DNA of 17,979 nt from DATCLS01 sp035265325. Lineage in GTDB: Bacteria > Actinomycetota > Acidimicrobiia > Acidimicrobiales > VFJN01. A program made the position numbers and the translations under genes. The stretch is from assembly GCA_035265325.1 (NCBI GenBank), contig DATFOS010000199.1, positions 1 to 17,979 of the forward strand, read 5' to 3'. The notes under the pieces were generated by a model. It was not told the DNA's origin, made no database searches, and saw nothing but the letters and a program-made list of their open reading frames with translations. Positions 7,716 through 13,959 of this stretch are shown one piece after another. Position 1 is the first letter of the stretch, and each line of letters opens with the position of its first letter.

Positions 7716-8389
7716 TCCGGGTGGTGATCGTCGACGACCAGCACCTGGTCCGCGCCGGGCTGACGGCCCTGCTCGACCGGGCCGACGACATCACGGTGGT
7801 GGGGGAGGCGCACGACGGCGAGTCGGGCGTCGCCACGGTCGTCCGCGAGCGGCCCGACGTCGTGCTGATGGACGTTCGCATGCCGGGCGTGGACGGCCTC
7901 GAGGCCACCCGCCGCATCGTGGCGGACACCCGCCTGGCCGACGTGAGGGTGGTCGTCCTCACCACGTTCGACGCCGACGACTACGTGTTCGCCGCCATCG
8001 CCGCCGGGGCGGCCGGCTTCCTGCTCAAGGACAGCGGGCCCGACGAACTGCGCCGCGGCGTGCGGGCGGCGGCGGCCGGCGACGCCCTCCTGTCGCCCGG
8101 CGTGACCCGCCGGGTCCTCGACGTGGTGGCCGCCGGGCGGGCGCACCGGCCCGACCCCTCCCGCCTGGCGCGGCTCACCGACCGCGAGCGGGAGGTCCTC
8201 GCCGCGGTCGGGGCGGGCCTGTCCAACGACGAGATCGCCGCCACCCTGTACATGAGCCCGGCGACGGCGCGCACGCACGTGAGCCGCATCCTGGCCAAGC
8301 TCCACGCCCGCGACCGGGCGCAGCTGGTCGTGGCCGCCTACGAGACGGGCCTGGTCACTCCGGGGCGGACGGGCGGCCGGCCCGCCTGA
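7712..8389 (+). CDS. NarL/LuxR-family response regulator
   Basis: 225 residues. The receiver domain (1-about 120) shows the acidic pocket VDDQ (Asp8, Asp9), phospho-acceptor Asp54 in LMDVRMPG, Thr84/Thr85 and Lys106 in FLLKDSG. A linker leads to a C-terminal helix-turn-helix with LTDREREVLAAVGAGLSNDE and TARTHVSRILAKL, the GerE/LuxR pattern. The GTG at 7712 lies inside the kinase stop (GTGA), and the short start-to-first-strand distance supports this start. Cytoplasmic DNA-binding regulator, phosphorylated by the upstream kinase. The last 35 bases overlap the end of the convergent 81-residue membrane protein gene. Confidence 0.95.
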   Translation: MIRVVIVDDQHLVRAGLTALLDRADDITVVGEAHDGESGVATVVRERPDVVLMDVRMPGVDGLEATRRIVADTRLADVRVVVLTTFDADDYVFAAIAAGAAGFLLKDSGPDELRRGVRAAAAGDALLSPGVTRRVLDVVAAGRAHRPDPSRLARLTDREREVLAAVGAGLSNDEIAATLYMSPATARTHVSRILAKLHARDRAQLVVAAYETGLVTPGRTGGRPA

Positions 8390-8600
8390 CCGTCCGCTCC
8401 CCGGGGCGCCGGCGCTGGTCGATGCTCTGCTCCCGGGACCGGTGGTCGAGCCAGGAGGCGACGCTCAGCAGGACGTACACGATGCCGAGGCCGATGGCCA
8501 TGCGGGTGTAGTCCTCGGCGAAGTTGGACAGCACGAAGCACGCGACGGCGGCGCCGAGGAAGAACACCGCCCGCCGGTCACCGAGGACGAGCGACCTCAT
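8355..8600 (-). CDS. 81-residue two-helix membrane protein of the phosphate operon
   Basis: Not recognised as a named family. The protein begins MRSLVLGDRRAVFF, has two hydrophobic segments at about 11-26 and 33-50 joined by a short SNFAEDYTR loop, then a strongly basic cytoplasmic-type tail (DHRSREQ, DQRRRPGERTVRR). The ATG at 8600 overlaps the stop of the phosphate transporter gene (ATGA), indicating coupled translation and a possible accessory role for the transporter. The last 35 bases lie antisense to the end of the response regulator gene. It is too short and overlapping to be found by simple length cut-offs, but the coupling, helices and codon use support it. Confidence 0.72.
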   Translation of the reverse strand: MRSLVLGDRRAVFFLGAAVACFVLSNFAEDYTRMAIGLGIVYVLLSVASWLDHRSREQSIDQRRRPGERTVRRAGRPSAPE

Positions 8601-9589
8601 GACGCCGCCTGCACGATCGTGTAGGTGAGGAACGAGATCCCGAAGGCGCCGGGGATCGTCAGGACCCACGCCCAGACCACCCTGCCGGCCACCCCCCAGC
8701 GCACGGCGGACAGCCGGCGGGCCGCCCCGACGCCGACGATGGCACCGGTGATCGTGTGGGTCGTCGACACGGGGATCCCCGCCGCCGAGGTGGCGAACAG
8801 CGTGGCGGCGGCGGCCGACTCGGCGGCGACCCCGCCGACCGGCTGGAGGCGGGTGATGCGCGACCCCATCGTCTTCACGATGCGCCACCCGCCGGTGAGC
8901 GTGCCCAGGCCGATGGCGGTGTGGGCGGCGAGGACGACCCACAGCGGCGTGTCCGACCCCGGGGCGGCGTGGCCGGTGGCGATGAGCAGGGCGAGGATCA
9001 CGCCCATGGTCTTCTGGGCGTCGTTGGCGCCGTGGCCGAGGCTGAACGCGGCCGCCGAGATCAGCTGGCCCCGGCGGAAGCCCCGGTTGAGCCGCTCCAG
9101 GTGCCGGTTGCGGTGGAACACCCAGAAGATCGTGATCGTCAGCAGCAGGCCGAACGCCAGGCCCAGCAGCGGCGACAGCACGATGAACACGCCGATGGTG
9201 CGCAGGCCCTCGCCGACGAGCACGTCGAAGCCGGCCTTGGCCACCGCCGCCCCCGCCATCCCGCCCACGAGGGCGTGCGACGAGCTGGTGGGGAGCCCCA
9301 GGTAGAACGTGATGAGGTCCCACACGATGGCCCCGACCAGCCCGGCGAAGATGACGCCGATCGAGATGACCGACTGGTCGACGACGTCGTTGGCGATCGT
9401 GGCCGCGACCTCGTCGCCGAAGATCAGGAAGGCGGCGAAGTTGAAGAACGCCGCCCACAGCACGGCCAGGCGGGGCGTCAGCACGCGGGTCGAGACGACC
9501 GTGGCGATCGAGTTGGCGGCGTCGTGGAAGCCGTTGACGTAGTCGAACCCGAGCGCGACGGCGATCACGAGGATGAGGGCGAACTCCAT
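8597..9589 (-). CDS. pit: PiT-family inorganic phosphate transporter
   Basis: 330 residues, integral membrane. The duplicated PiT signature is clear: GFHDAANSIATVVSTR near residue 20 and the second GHGANDAQKTMGV near 190, each followed by a Ser/Thr-rich re-entrant motif (GLPTSSSHALVGG and GIPVSTTHTITGA). About eight to ten transmembrane segments. PiT proteins carry out low-affinity uptake of metal-phosphate or phosphate by symport. At 330 residues it is a short form without the long central loop seen in the E. coli protein. The ATG at 9589 lies eight bases from the end of the DUF47 stop codon. Its context with PhoU and DUF47 supports phosphate as substrate. Confidence 0.95.
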   Translation of the reverse strand: MEFALILVIAVALGFDYVNGFHDAANSIATVVSTRVLTPRLAVLWAAFFNFAAFLIFGDEVAATIANDVVDQSVISIGVIFAGLVGAIVWDLITFYLGLPTSSSHALVGGMAGAAVAKAGFDVLVGEGLRTIGVFIVLSPLLGLAFGLLLTITIFWVFHRNRHLERLNRGFRRGQLISAAAFSLGHGANDAQKTMGVILALLIATGHAAPGSDTPLWVVLAAHTAIGLGTLTGGWRIVKTMGSRITRLQPVGGVAAESAAAATLFATSAAGIPVSTTHTITGAIVGVGAARRLSAVRWGVAGRVVWAWVLTIPGAFGISFLTYTIVQAAS

Positions 9590-9596
9590 CGCTCGC

Positions 9597-10211
9597 CTAG
9601 GCGTGCTTCAGGACGATGGACTCGACCACGTCCGAGATGTCCTCGAGGGTGTTGATCGCGCCCTCCATCGCCTCGACCACGTCCTTCCAGCGCAAGACGT
9701 CGAGGGCCTCGAACTCCCCGCAGAACAGGCGGGCGAGAAGCCGGCGGTGCACGGCGTCGGCCTCGCTCTCGAGCCGGTCGACCGCGTCGAGGTGGGGCTG
9801 CACGCCCTTCATCGTCTCCAGCCGGGCGATCAGCAGCTCGGTCTCCTCGGCCGCCTGGACCAGCAGGTCGGCCTGCTCCTTCAGCTCCGGCAGGATCGAC
9901 GTGATCCCGGTGATCTGGATCCGGTGGGAGACCTCGAGCATGTCGTCGACGACGTCGTCGAGCTCCTCGGCCAGCGCGTGGATGTCCTCGCGGTCGAACG
10001 GGGTGACGAAGGTCGACTCCAGCCGGCGCAGGATGGTCTGCACCAGCTCGTCGCCCCGCTGCTCGCAGGCGACGACCCGCTCGTGGGCGGCGGCCACCGT
10101 GGGGTCGGCGAGCAGCTCGCGCAGGGCGTGGGCGCACTCGGCGACGTTGGCGGCCGACCGGTCGAACAGCCCGAAGAAGGCGTCGTCGGTGGGGATCAGG
10201 CGGAAGCGCAT
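9597..10211 (-). CDS. DUF47 / PhoU-like PiT accessory protein
   Basis: 204 residues, all-helical. The sequence AFFGLFDRSAANVAE at 11-25, EQRGDELVQTILRRLESTFVTPFDREDIHALAEELDDVVDD around 50-90 and the repeated acidic E-D pairs (SEADAVHRRL; EGAINTLEDISDVVE) match the DUF47 family, related in fold to PhoU. Such genes commonly sit directly upstream of pit and are thought to modulate the transporter; acidic residues probably bind metal ions. It starts at ATG 10211, five bases after the PhoU stop codon, and ends seven bases before the pit start, so the three are co-transcribed. No clear ribosome binding site is seen, consistent with coupling. Confidence 0.92.
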   Translation of the reverse strand: MRFRLIPTDDAFFGLFDRSAANVAECAHALRELLADPTVAAAHERVVACEQRGDELVQTILRRLESTFVTPFDREDIHALAEELDDVVDDMLEVSHRIQITGITSILPELKEQADLLVQAAEETELLIARLETMKGVQPHLDAVDRLESEADAVHRRLLARLFCGEFEALDVLRWKDVVEAMEGAINTLEDISDVVESIVLKHA

Positions 10212-10216
10212 CTGCG

Positions 10217-10864
10217 TCAGGTCCCGGGGGAGAGGTAACGGATCCGTTCGGTGATGTGGACGGCGTGGTCGCCGAGACGCTCGTAGAAGCGGCAGAGCAG
10301 CGTCGTCTGCATCGACTCGGTCAGGCCGACCGCGCCGGACTCGAGCTCGGCGGTGAGCTGCGCGGCCAGGGCGTCGATCTCGTCGTCCATGGCGTCGATG
10401 ACCTCGACGGCGCCGGCGTCACGCTCGATCCAGGCGTCGGCGGCCGCCTGCCACATGCGCACGCAGGTCGTGCCCATGCGGTCGAGCTGCCCGCGGACGG
10501 TGGGGGTCAACCGGGACGCCAGGTCGGTGGTCGCCCGCTGGGCGATGTGGGTGGCGAGGTCGCCGCTGCGTTCCAGCTCGGGCACCACGCGCAGGACCGA
10601 GATGAGGTAGCGCAGGTCGCCTGCCATCGGCTGCTGCATGAACAGCTCGCGCTCGGCCAGGCGCTCGAGGTCGTCCTCGAGCCGGTCGACGAGCGTGTCG
10701 CGTCCCGCCAGCTGGCGAGCCGCCTCGGCGTCGCCCCCGAGCAAGGCGTCGGTCGCGGCCGCCACCGACTCGGTGACCAGGGCGAAGAGGCGGACGACCT
10801 TGGTGTCGATGTCTTCGAGCTGCTGGTGGAAACGCTTGCGCAGGGGGTTCGGCGGCCGGACCAC
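10217..10864 (-). CDS. phoU: PhoU phosphate-signalling protein
   Basis: 215 residues, the usual PhoU length, with two PhoU repeats: RKRFHQQLEDIDTKVVRLF near the start, metal-site region ERELFMQQPMAGDLRYLISVLRVVPELERSGDLATHI, and a second half ending CRFYERLGDHAVHITERIRYL. PhoU restrains phosphate uptake and PhoR-type signalling. I choose GTG 10864 rather than the 60-base longer frame, because it lies seven bases after a TACGGT box and the extra residues (AAAAACCDDRGG) are not PhoU-like. First gene of the PhoU > DUF47 > PiT > small membrane protein operon. Having phoU with pit instead of with pst genes suggests it acts on this transporter. Confidence 0.92.
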   Translation of the reverse strand: MVRPPNPLRKRFHQQLEDIDTKVVRLFALVTESVAAATDALLGGDAEAARQLAGRDTLVDRLEDDLERLAERELFMQQPMAGDLRYLISVLRVVPELERSGDLATHIAQRATTDLASRLTPTVRGQLDRMGTTCVRMWQAAADAWIERDAGAVEVIDAMDDEIDALAAQLTAELESGAVGLTESMQTTLLCRFYERLGDHAVHITERIRYLSPGT

Positions 10865-10871
10865 GGCCGGC

Positions 10872-10877
10872 ACCGTA
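10872..10877 (-). promoter_or_regulatory. candidate -10 box TACGGT for the phoU operon
   Basis: On the minus strand TACGGT is followed by seven bases and the GTG at 10864. A partial -35 (GTGACG, 10894-10899) lies 16 bases upstream. The arrangement predicts a leaderless phoU transcript. Confidence 0.45.
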
Positions 10878-10918
10878 CCCAAGCCGCCGCGGTCGTCACA
10901 GCAGGCGGCCGCTGCGGC

Positions 10919-10944
10919 GGTCACCCGGCGTTCACCGGGTGGCC
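10919..10944 (-). terminator. hairpin after the acyl-CoA synthetase gene
   Basis: Arms 10919-10928 and 10935-10944 pair over ten positions with one mismatch around the six-base loop CGTTCA. It starts 13 bases beyond the synthetase stop codon and lies upstream of the phoU promoter. No T-run follows, which is usual for GC-rich actinobacterial terminators. Confidence 0.5.
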
Positions 10945-10957
10945 ACCTGCGAGATGC

Positions 10958-12574
10958 TCATCGCGTCGCCGCCGTGCGCTCGGTGGCCTCGGCCTTGAGG
11001 CGCTTGTAGTCGACCTTGCCGTTGGGCGCGCGGCCGATCGTGGGGACGACCACGACCTGCTTGGGTGCCTTGTAGGCGGCGAGCTTGGCACGGACGTGGG
11101 CGATCACGTCGATGGCGTCGACCTCCGCACCGTCGGCCGGCTCGACGACGGCGGCCACGACCTCGCCGAACTGCTCGCTCGGGATGCCGACCGCGACCGC
11201 GTCGCGCACCGACGGGTGGGTCTTGAGCACCTCTTCCACCTCTTCGGGGAAGACCTTCTCGCCGCCCGTGTTGATGCAGACCGACCCGCGGCCGAGCAGC
11301 GACAGCGTGCCGTCGGCCTCGACCATGGCGTAGTCGCCGGGGCAGGAGTACCGCTTGCCCTCGAACTCGATGAACGTCCGCGCCGTCTTCTCGGGGTCCT
11401 TGTAGTACCCGATGGGCTGGTGGCCGCCGACGGCCACGCGGCCGATCTGGCCGGACCCGGGCTCGACCCGCGTGCCCTCGTCGCTGATGACGATCGTGTT
11501 CTCGCCGAGCGCGAACTTGGCGGTGTGGGCGGCGGCGCCGCCCGTCGACATCGAGGCGCCCATGCCCAGGGCCTCGGACGACGAGAAGGCGTCGATCAGG
11601 ATCATGTTGGGGTGGTGCTTGAGCAGGCCCTGCTTGGTCTGCTCGCTCCACATCACACCGGAGCTGGCGATGAGGAAGAGCGAGGACAGGTCCCACCGGC
11701 CCGGGTTCTCGTCGAGGGCCTTGAGCATCGGGCGGGCGAAGGCGTCGCCGACGATGGCGATCTGGTTGACCTTCTCGCGCTCGATCGTGTCGAGCATCTC
11801 CTCGATGTCGAGTTTCCGGGACTCGAGCACGACGCTGCAGCCGCCGAGGGAGAGGACGATGAGCTGCGTGTACAGGCCGGTGCCGTGCATGAGGGGGCAC
11901 GCCGGCAGGCCGATGCCGCCCGGGGCCTGGACGGCCTCACGCACGAGGTCGAGGTCGGCCTCGCCGTCCTTGAACACCGGGTTCATCTGCGAGACGAGGG
12001 TGCGGAACAGGTCGTCCTGTCGCCACATCACACCCTTGGGCATGCCGGTGGTGCCGCCGGTGTACGTCATGAGGAGCTGGTCGCCGCTGCGGCCCCACGG
12101 CGGGACCACCCGCTCGGGATGGCTGTTGGCCGCCTGCTCGTAGGGGATGGCCCACTCGGGGCACTCGCCGTGCTCGTCGTCGACCCACAGCCAGGTGGCG
12201 ACGCCCGGCACCCGGTCGCGGACGCGCTCGATCGTCTCGGTGAACACGCCGTGGAAGACGACGGCCACGCAGTCGGCGTTGTCCCACAGGTAGACGAGCT
12301 CCTCGTCCATGTACCGGTAGTTCGTGTTGATCGGCACGAGCCCGGCCTTGAACGCCGCGAACATCGACTCGATGTACTCGGGCGCGTTGTAGAGGTACTG
12401 GGCCACCTTGTCCTGCTCGGTGGCGCCCCGGTCGAGCAGCGTGGCGGCCACGCCGTTGGCGCGACGGTCGAGGTCGGACCAGCTGAGGCGGCGCTCGCCC
12501 TGCACCAGCGCCGGGGCCTCGGGGACCTGCTCGGCGACGGTCTCCCAGACCTCGGCGAAGTTCCACCCCGGCAT
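10958..12574 (-). CDS. acyl-CoA synthetase (FadD-like, AMP-binding)
   Basis: 538 residues, ANL adenylating enzyme. The phosphate loop TYTGGTTGMPKG lies at 170-181, followed by the acyl-binding core, an adenine-site region FSSSEALGMG, the hinge region GDYAMVEADG and LLGRGSVCINTGGEKVFPEE, and the catalytic lysine in APNGKVDY (about Lys520). It activates a carboxylic acid to the acyl-adenylate and then the CoA thioester. The overall pattern (NTNYRYMDEELVYLWDNAD, CPLMHGTG) is like actinobacterial FadD19-type synthetases that act on fatty or steroid side-chain acids, but the substrate cannot be read from sequence. ATG 12574 is preceded by GGGAG seven bases upstream; an in-frame GTG one codon earlier is possible. 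Divergent from an acyl-CoA dehydrogenase gene, a likely pathway partner. Confidence 0.94.
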   Translation of the reverse strand: MPGWNFAEVWETVAEQVPEAPALVQGERRLSWSDLDRRANGVAATLLDRGATEQDKVAQYLYNAPEYIESMFAAFKAGLVPINTNYRYMDEELVYLWDNADCVAVVFHGVFTETIERVRDRVPGVATWLWVDDEHGECPEWAIPYEQAANSHPERVVPPWGRSGDQLLMTYTGGTTGMPKGVMWRQDDLFRTLVSQMNPVFKDGEADLDLVREAVQAPGGIGLPACPLMHGTGLYTQLIVLSLGGCSVVLESRKLDIEEMLDTIEREKVNQIAIVGDAFARPMLKALDENPGRWDLSSLFLIASSGVMWSEQTKQGLLKHHPNMILIDAFSSSEALGMGASMSTGGAAAHTAKFALGENTIVISDEGTRVEPGSGQIGRVAVGGHQPIGYYKDPEKTARTFIEFEGKRYSCPGDYAMVEADGTLSLLGRGSVCINTGGEKVFPEEVEEVLKTHPSVRDAVAVGIPSEQFGEVVAAVVEPADGAEVDAIDVIAHVRAKLAAYKAPKQVVVVPTIGRAPNGKVDYKRLKAEATERTAATR

Positions 12575-12609
12575 CACACGTCTCCCTCTGTGGCGTGTCG
12601 TTGGCCCGC

Positions 12610-12659
12610 TGACCTGACGGTCAAGTCGGAGGGTATCGGGGCCCGCTCCGGGCCACCAA
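12610..12659 (-). promoter_or_regulatory. candidate synthetase promoter with overlapping inverted repeat
   Basis: On the minus strand TTGGTG (12659-12654) and TACCCT (12635-12630) are separated by 18 bases, predicting a start near 12623. The inverted repeat TGACC-TGAC-GGTCA at 12610-12623 would then cover about +1 to +14, a typical repressor position. TetR-type regulators control similar fatty-acid genes, but none is encoded here. Confidence 0.4.
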
Positions 12660-12688
12660 GACCTCGACAGTCGTGGCGCGAGCATGAG

Positions 12689-12694
12689 TACGTT
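12689..12694 (+). promoter_or_regulatory. candidate -10 box TACGTT for acyl-CoA dehydrogenase
   Basis: TACGTT ends nine bases before the ATG at 12704, so a transcript starting about 12701 would have almost no leader. TCGACA at 12664-12669 is a possible but widely spaced (19 bp) -35. No Shine-Dalgarno is present. Confidence 0.4.
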
Positions 12695-12703
12695 CCCTGA
12701 ACG

Positions 12704-13843
12704 ATGGACTTCGACCTGCCGCCCGACGACGACCCGCGCCGCACGGAGGTGCGTGACTGGCTGGCCTCCCACCCTTCCCCCTCGGGGCGCGAGCTGGCCG
12801 AGGCCGGGTACGTGGCGCCGCACTGGCCGCGGCCGTACGGCCTCGCCGCCGACCCCATCCACCAGCTGCTCATCGACGACGAGCTGCGCCGGGCGCGGGC
12901 CCGCCGGCCGACGAACCCGATCGGCATCGGCTGGGCCGGCCCGACCCTCCTCCACGCCGGCACGCCGGAGCAGCAGGCCCGCTGGCTCCCGGCGCTCCTC
13001 GCCGGCGACGAGGTGTGGTGCCAGCTGTTCAGCGAGCCCGATGCCGGGTCGGACCTCGCCTCCCTCCGCACGCGGGCGGTGCGCGACGGCGACGAGTGGG
13101 TGGTGACCGGCCGCAAGGTGTGGACGTCGCTGGCGCAGACCGCCCGCTGGGGGATCCTCATCGCCCGGACCGACCCGGACGCCCCGCTCCAGCAGGGCAT
13201 CTCGTACTTCGTCTGCCCGATGGACGCGCCCGGCGTGTCGGTCAGCCCGATCATCGAGATGACCGGCGCCCACACGTTCAACGAGGTCACGCTCGACCGG
13301 GTGCGCATCCCCGCCGACCACCTGGTGGGCGAGGAGCACCGGGGCTGGGCACTGGCCAAGGTCACGCTGGCCAACGAGCGCGTGTCGCTGTCCTCCGGCG
13401 GTGCCCTGTGGGGCTTCGGTCCCACGGGCGACGACCTGGTGGCGGTCGGCCGGGCCGCCGCGGCCGCCGGAGGGGCGCCGACCGCGGTCCAGCGCGACCG
13501 GCTGGCCCGGCTCCACATCGAGGCCGAGATCCTGCGGCTCATCCGCCTGCGCACCGTGACCGCCGCCGTCCGCGGGCGCGAGCCGGGGCCCGAGGCCTCG
13601 GTGCGGAAGGTCCTCGCCGACGAGCACGGCCAGCGCCTCTTCGACCTGGCCAAGGACATGGCGGGCGCCGCCGGCATGCTCGCCGACGCCGGCCCGCTCG
13701 GCACGGCGCCCGCCCTGTGGCACCACGGGTTCCTGTTCGGCCCGGCGCTCACGATCGGCGGCGGGACGGCCGAGGTGCAGCGCTCGATCATCGCCGAGCG
13801 CGTCCTCGGCCTCCCCAAGGAGCCTCAGGCGGTGCACGGGTAG
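12704..13843 (+). CDS. acyl-CoA dehydrogenase (FadE-like)
   Basis: 379 residues. N-terminal helical domain with APHWPRPYG at 38-46, middle beta domain with the FAD/substrate motif CQLFSEPDAGSDLASL (106-121) and VTGRKVWTS (134-142), and a C-terminal helical domain ending GGGTAEVQRSIIAERVLGLP. The enzyme introduces the alpha-beta double bond in an acyl-CoA and passes electrons to ETF. The position of the C-terminal catalytic glutamate of medium-chain enzymes is occupied by glycine (about 353). A glutamate in LANERV (Glu225) matches the alternative base position known from isovaleryl-CoA and long-chain dehydrogenases. The start is ATG 12704, from the usual N-terminal length. Divergent from the synthetase gene and followed by a strong hairpin. 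Exact substrate unknown. Confidence 0.94.
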   Translation: MDFDLPPDDDPRRTEVRDWLASHPSPSGRELAEAGYVAPHWPRPYGLAADPIHQLLIDDELRRARARRPTNPIGIGWAGPTLLHAGTPEQQARWLPALLAGDEVWCQLFSEPDAGSDLASLRTRAVRDGDEWVVTGRKVWTSLAQTARWGILIARTDPDAPLQQGISYFVCPMDAPGVSVSPIIEMTGAHTFNEVTLDRVRIPADHLVGEEHRGWALAKVTLANERVSLSSGGALWGFGPTGDDLVAVGRAAAAAGGAPTAVQRDRLARLHIEAEILRLIRLRTVTAAVRGREPGPEASVRKVLADEHGQRLFDLAKDMAGAAGMLADAGPLGTAPALWHHGFLFGPALTIGGGTAEVQRSIIAERVLGLPKEPQAVHG

Positions 13844-13852
13844 GCAGGGTTG

Positions 13853-13882
13853 CCTTCTCGGGCGCTGGCGCGCCCGAGAAGG
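13853..13882. terminator. bidirectional terminator hairpin
   Basis: A perfect 12-bp inverted repeat (arms 13853-13864 and 13871-13882) with a six-base loop begins ten bases after the dehydrogenase stop. It lies between two convergent genes, so it can terminate both. A second small hairpin, GGCGCC-TTC-GGCGCC, lies at 13909-13923, nearer the MFS gene end. Confidence 0.75.
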
Positions 13883-13908
13883 TCGAACGACGCGGCATCT
13901 CCGCTCTT

Positions 13909-13944
13909 GGCGCCTTCGGCGCCGGGCCGCCGGGCCGCCGGGCC
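13909..13944. repeat. small hairpin plus GGGCCGCC tandem repeat
   Basis: GGCGCC-TTC-GGCGCC (13909-13923) is a compact stem-loop and is directly followed by about 2.6 copies of the octamer GGGCCGCC (13924-13944). It lies just downstream of the MFS gene on that strand and probably adds to its termination. The octamer repeat is otherwise unexplained. Confidence 0.4.
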
Positions 13945-13959
13945 TATCGGCGCAGCCTG

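Noticed and set aside
6368..8389. Single 673-residue fusion of kinase and regulator
   Set aside because: The first part is an out-of-frame reading of the kinase gene; only the regulator portion from 7712 is real.
10256..12700. 814-codon plus-strand frame opposite PhoU and the acyl-CoA synthetase
   Set aside because: It crosses two genes and a terminator, has no recognisable domain, and both genes on the other strand have complete motifs.
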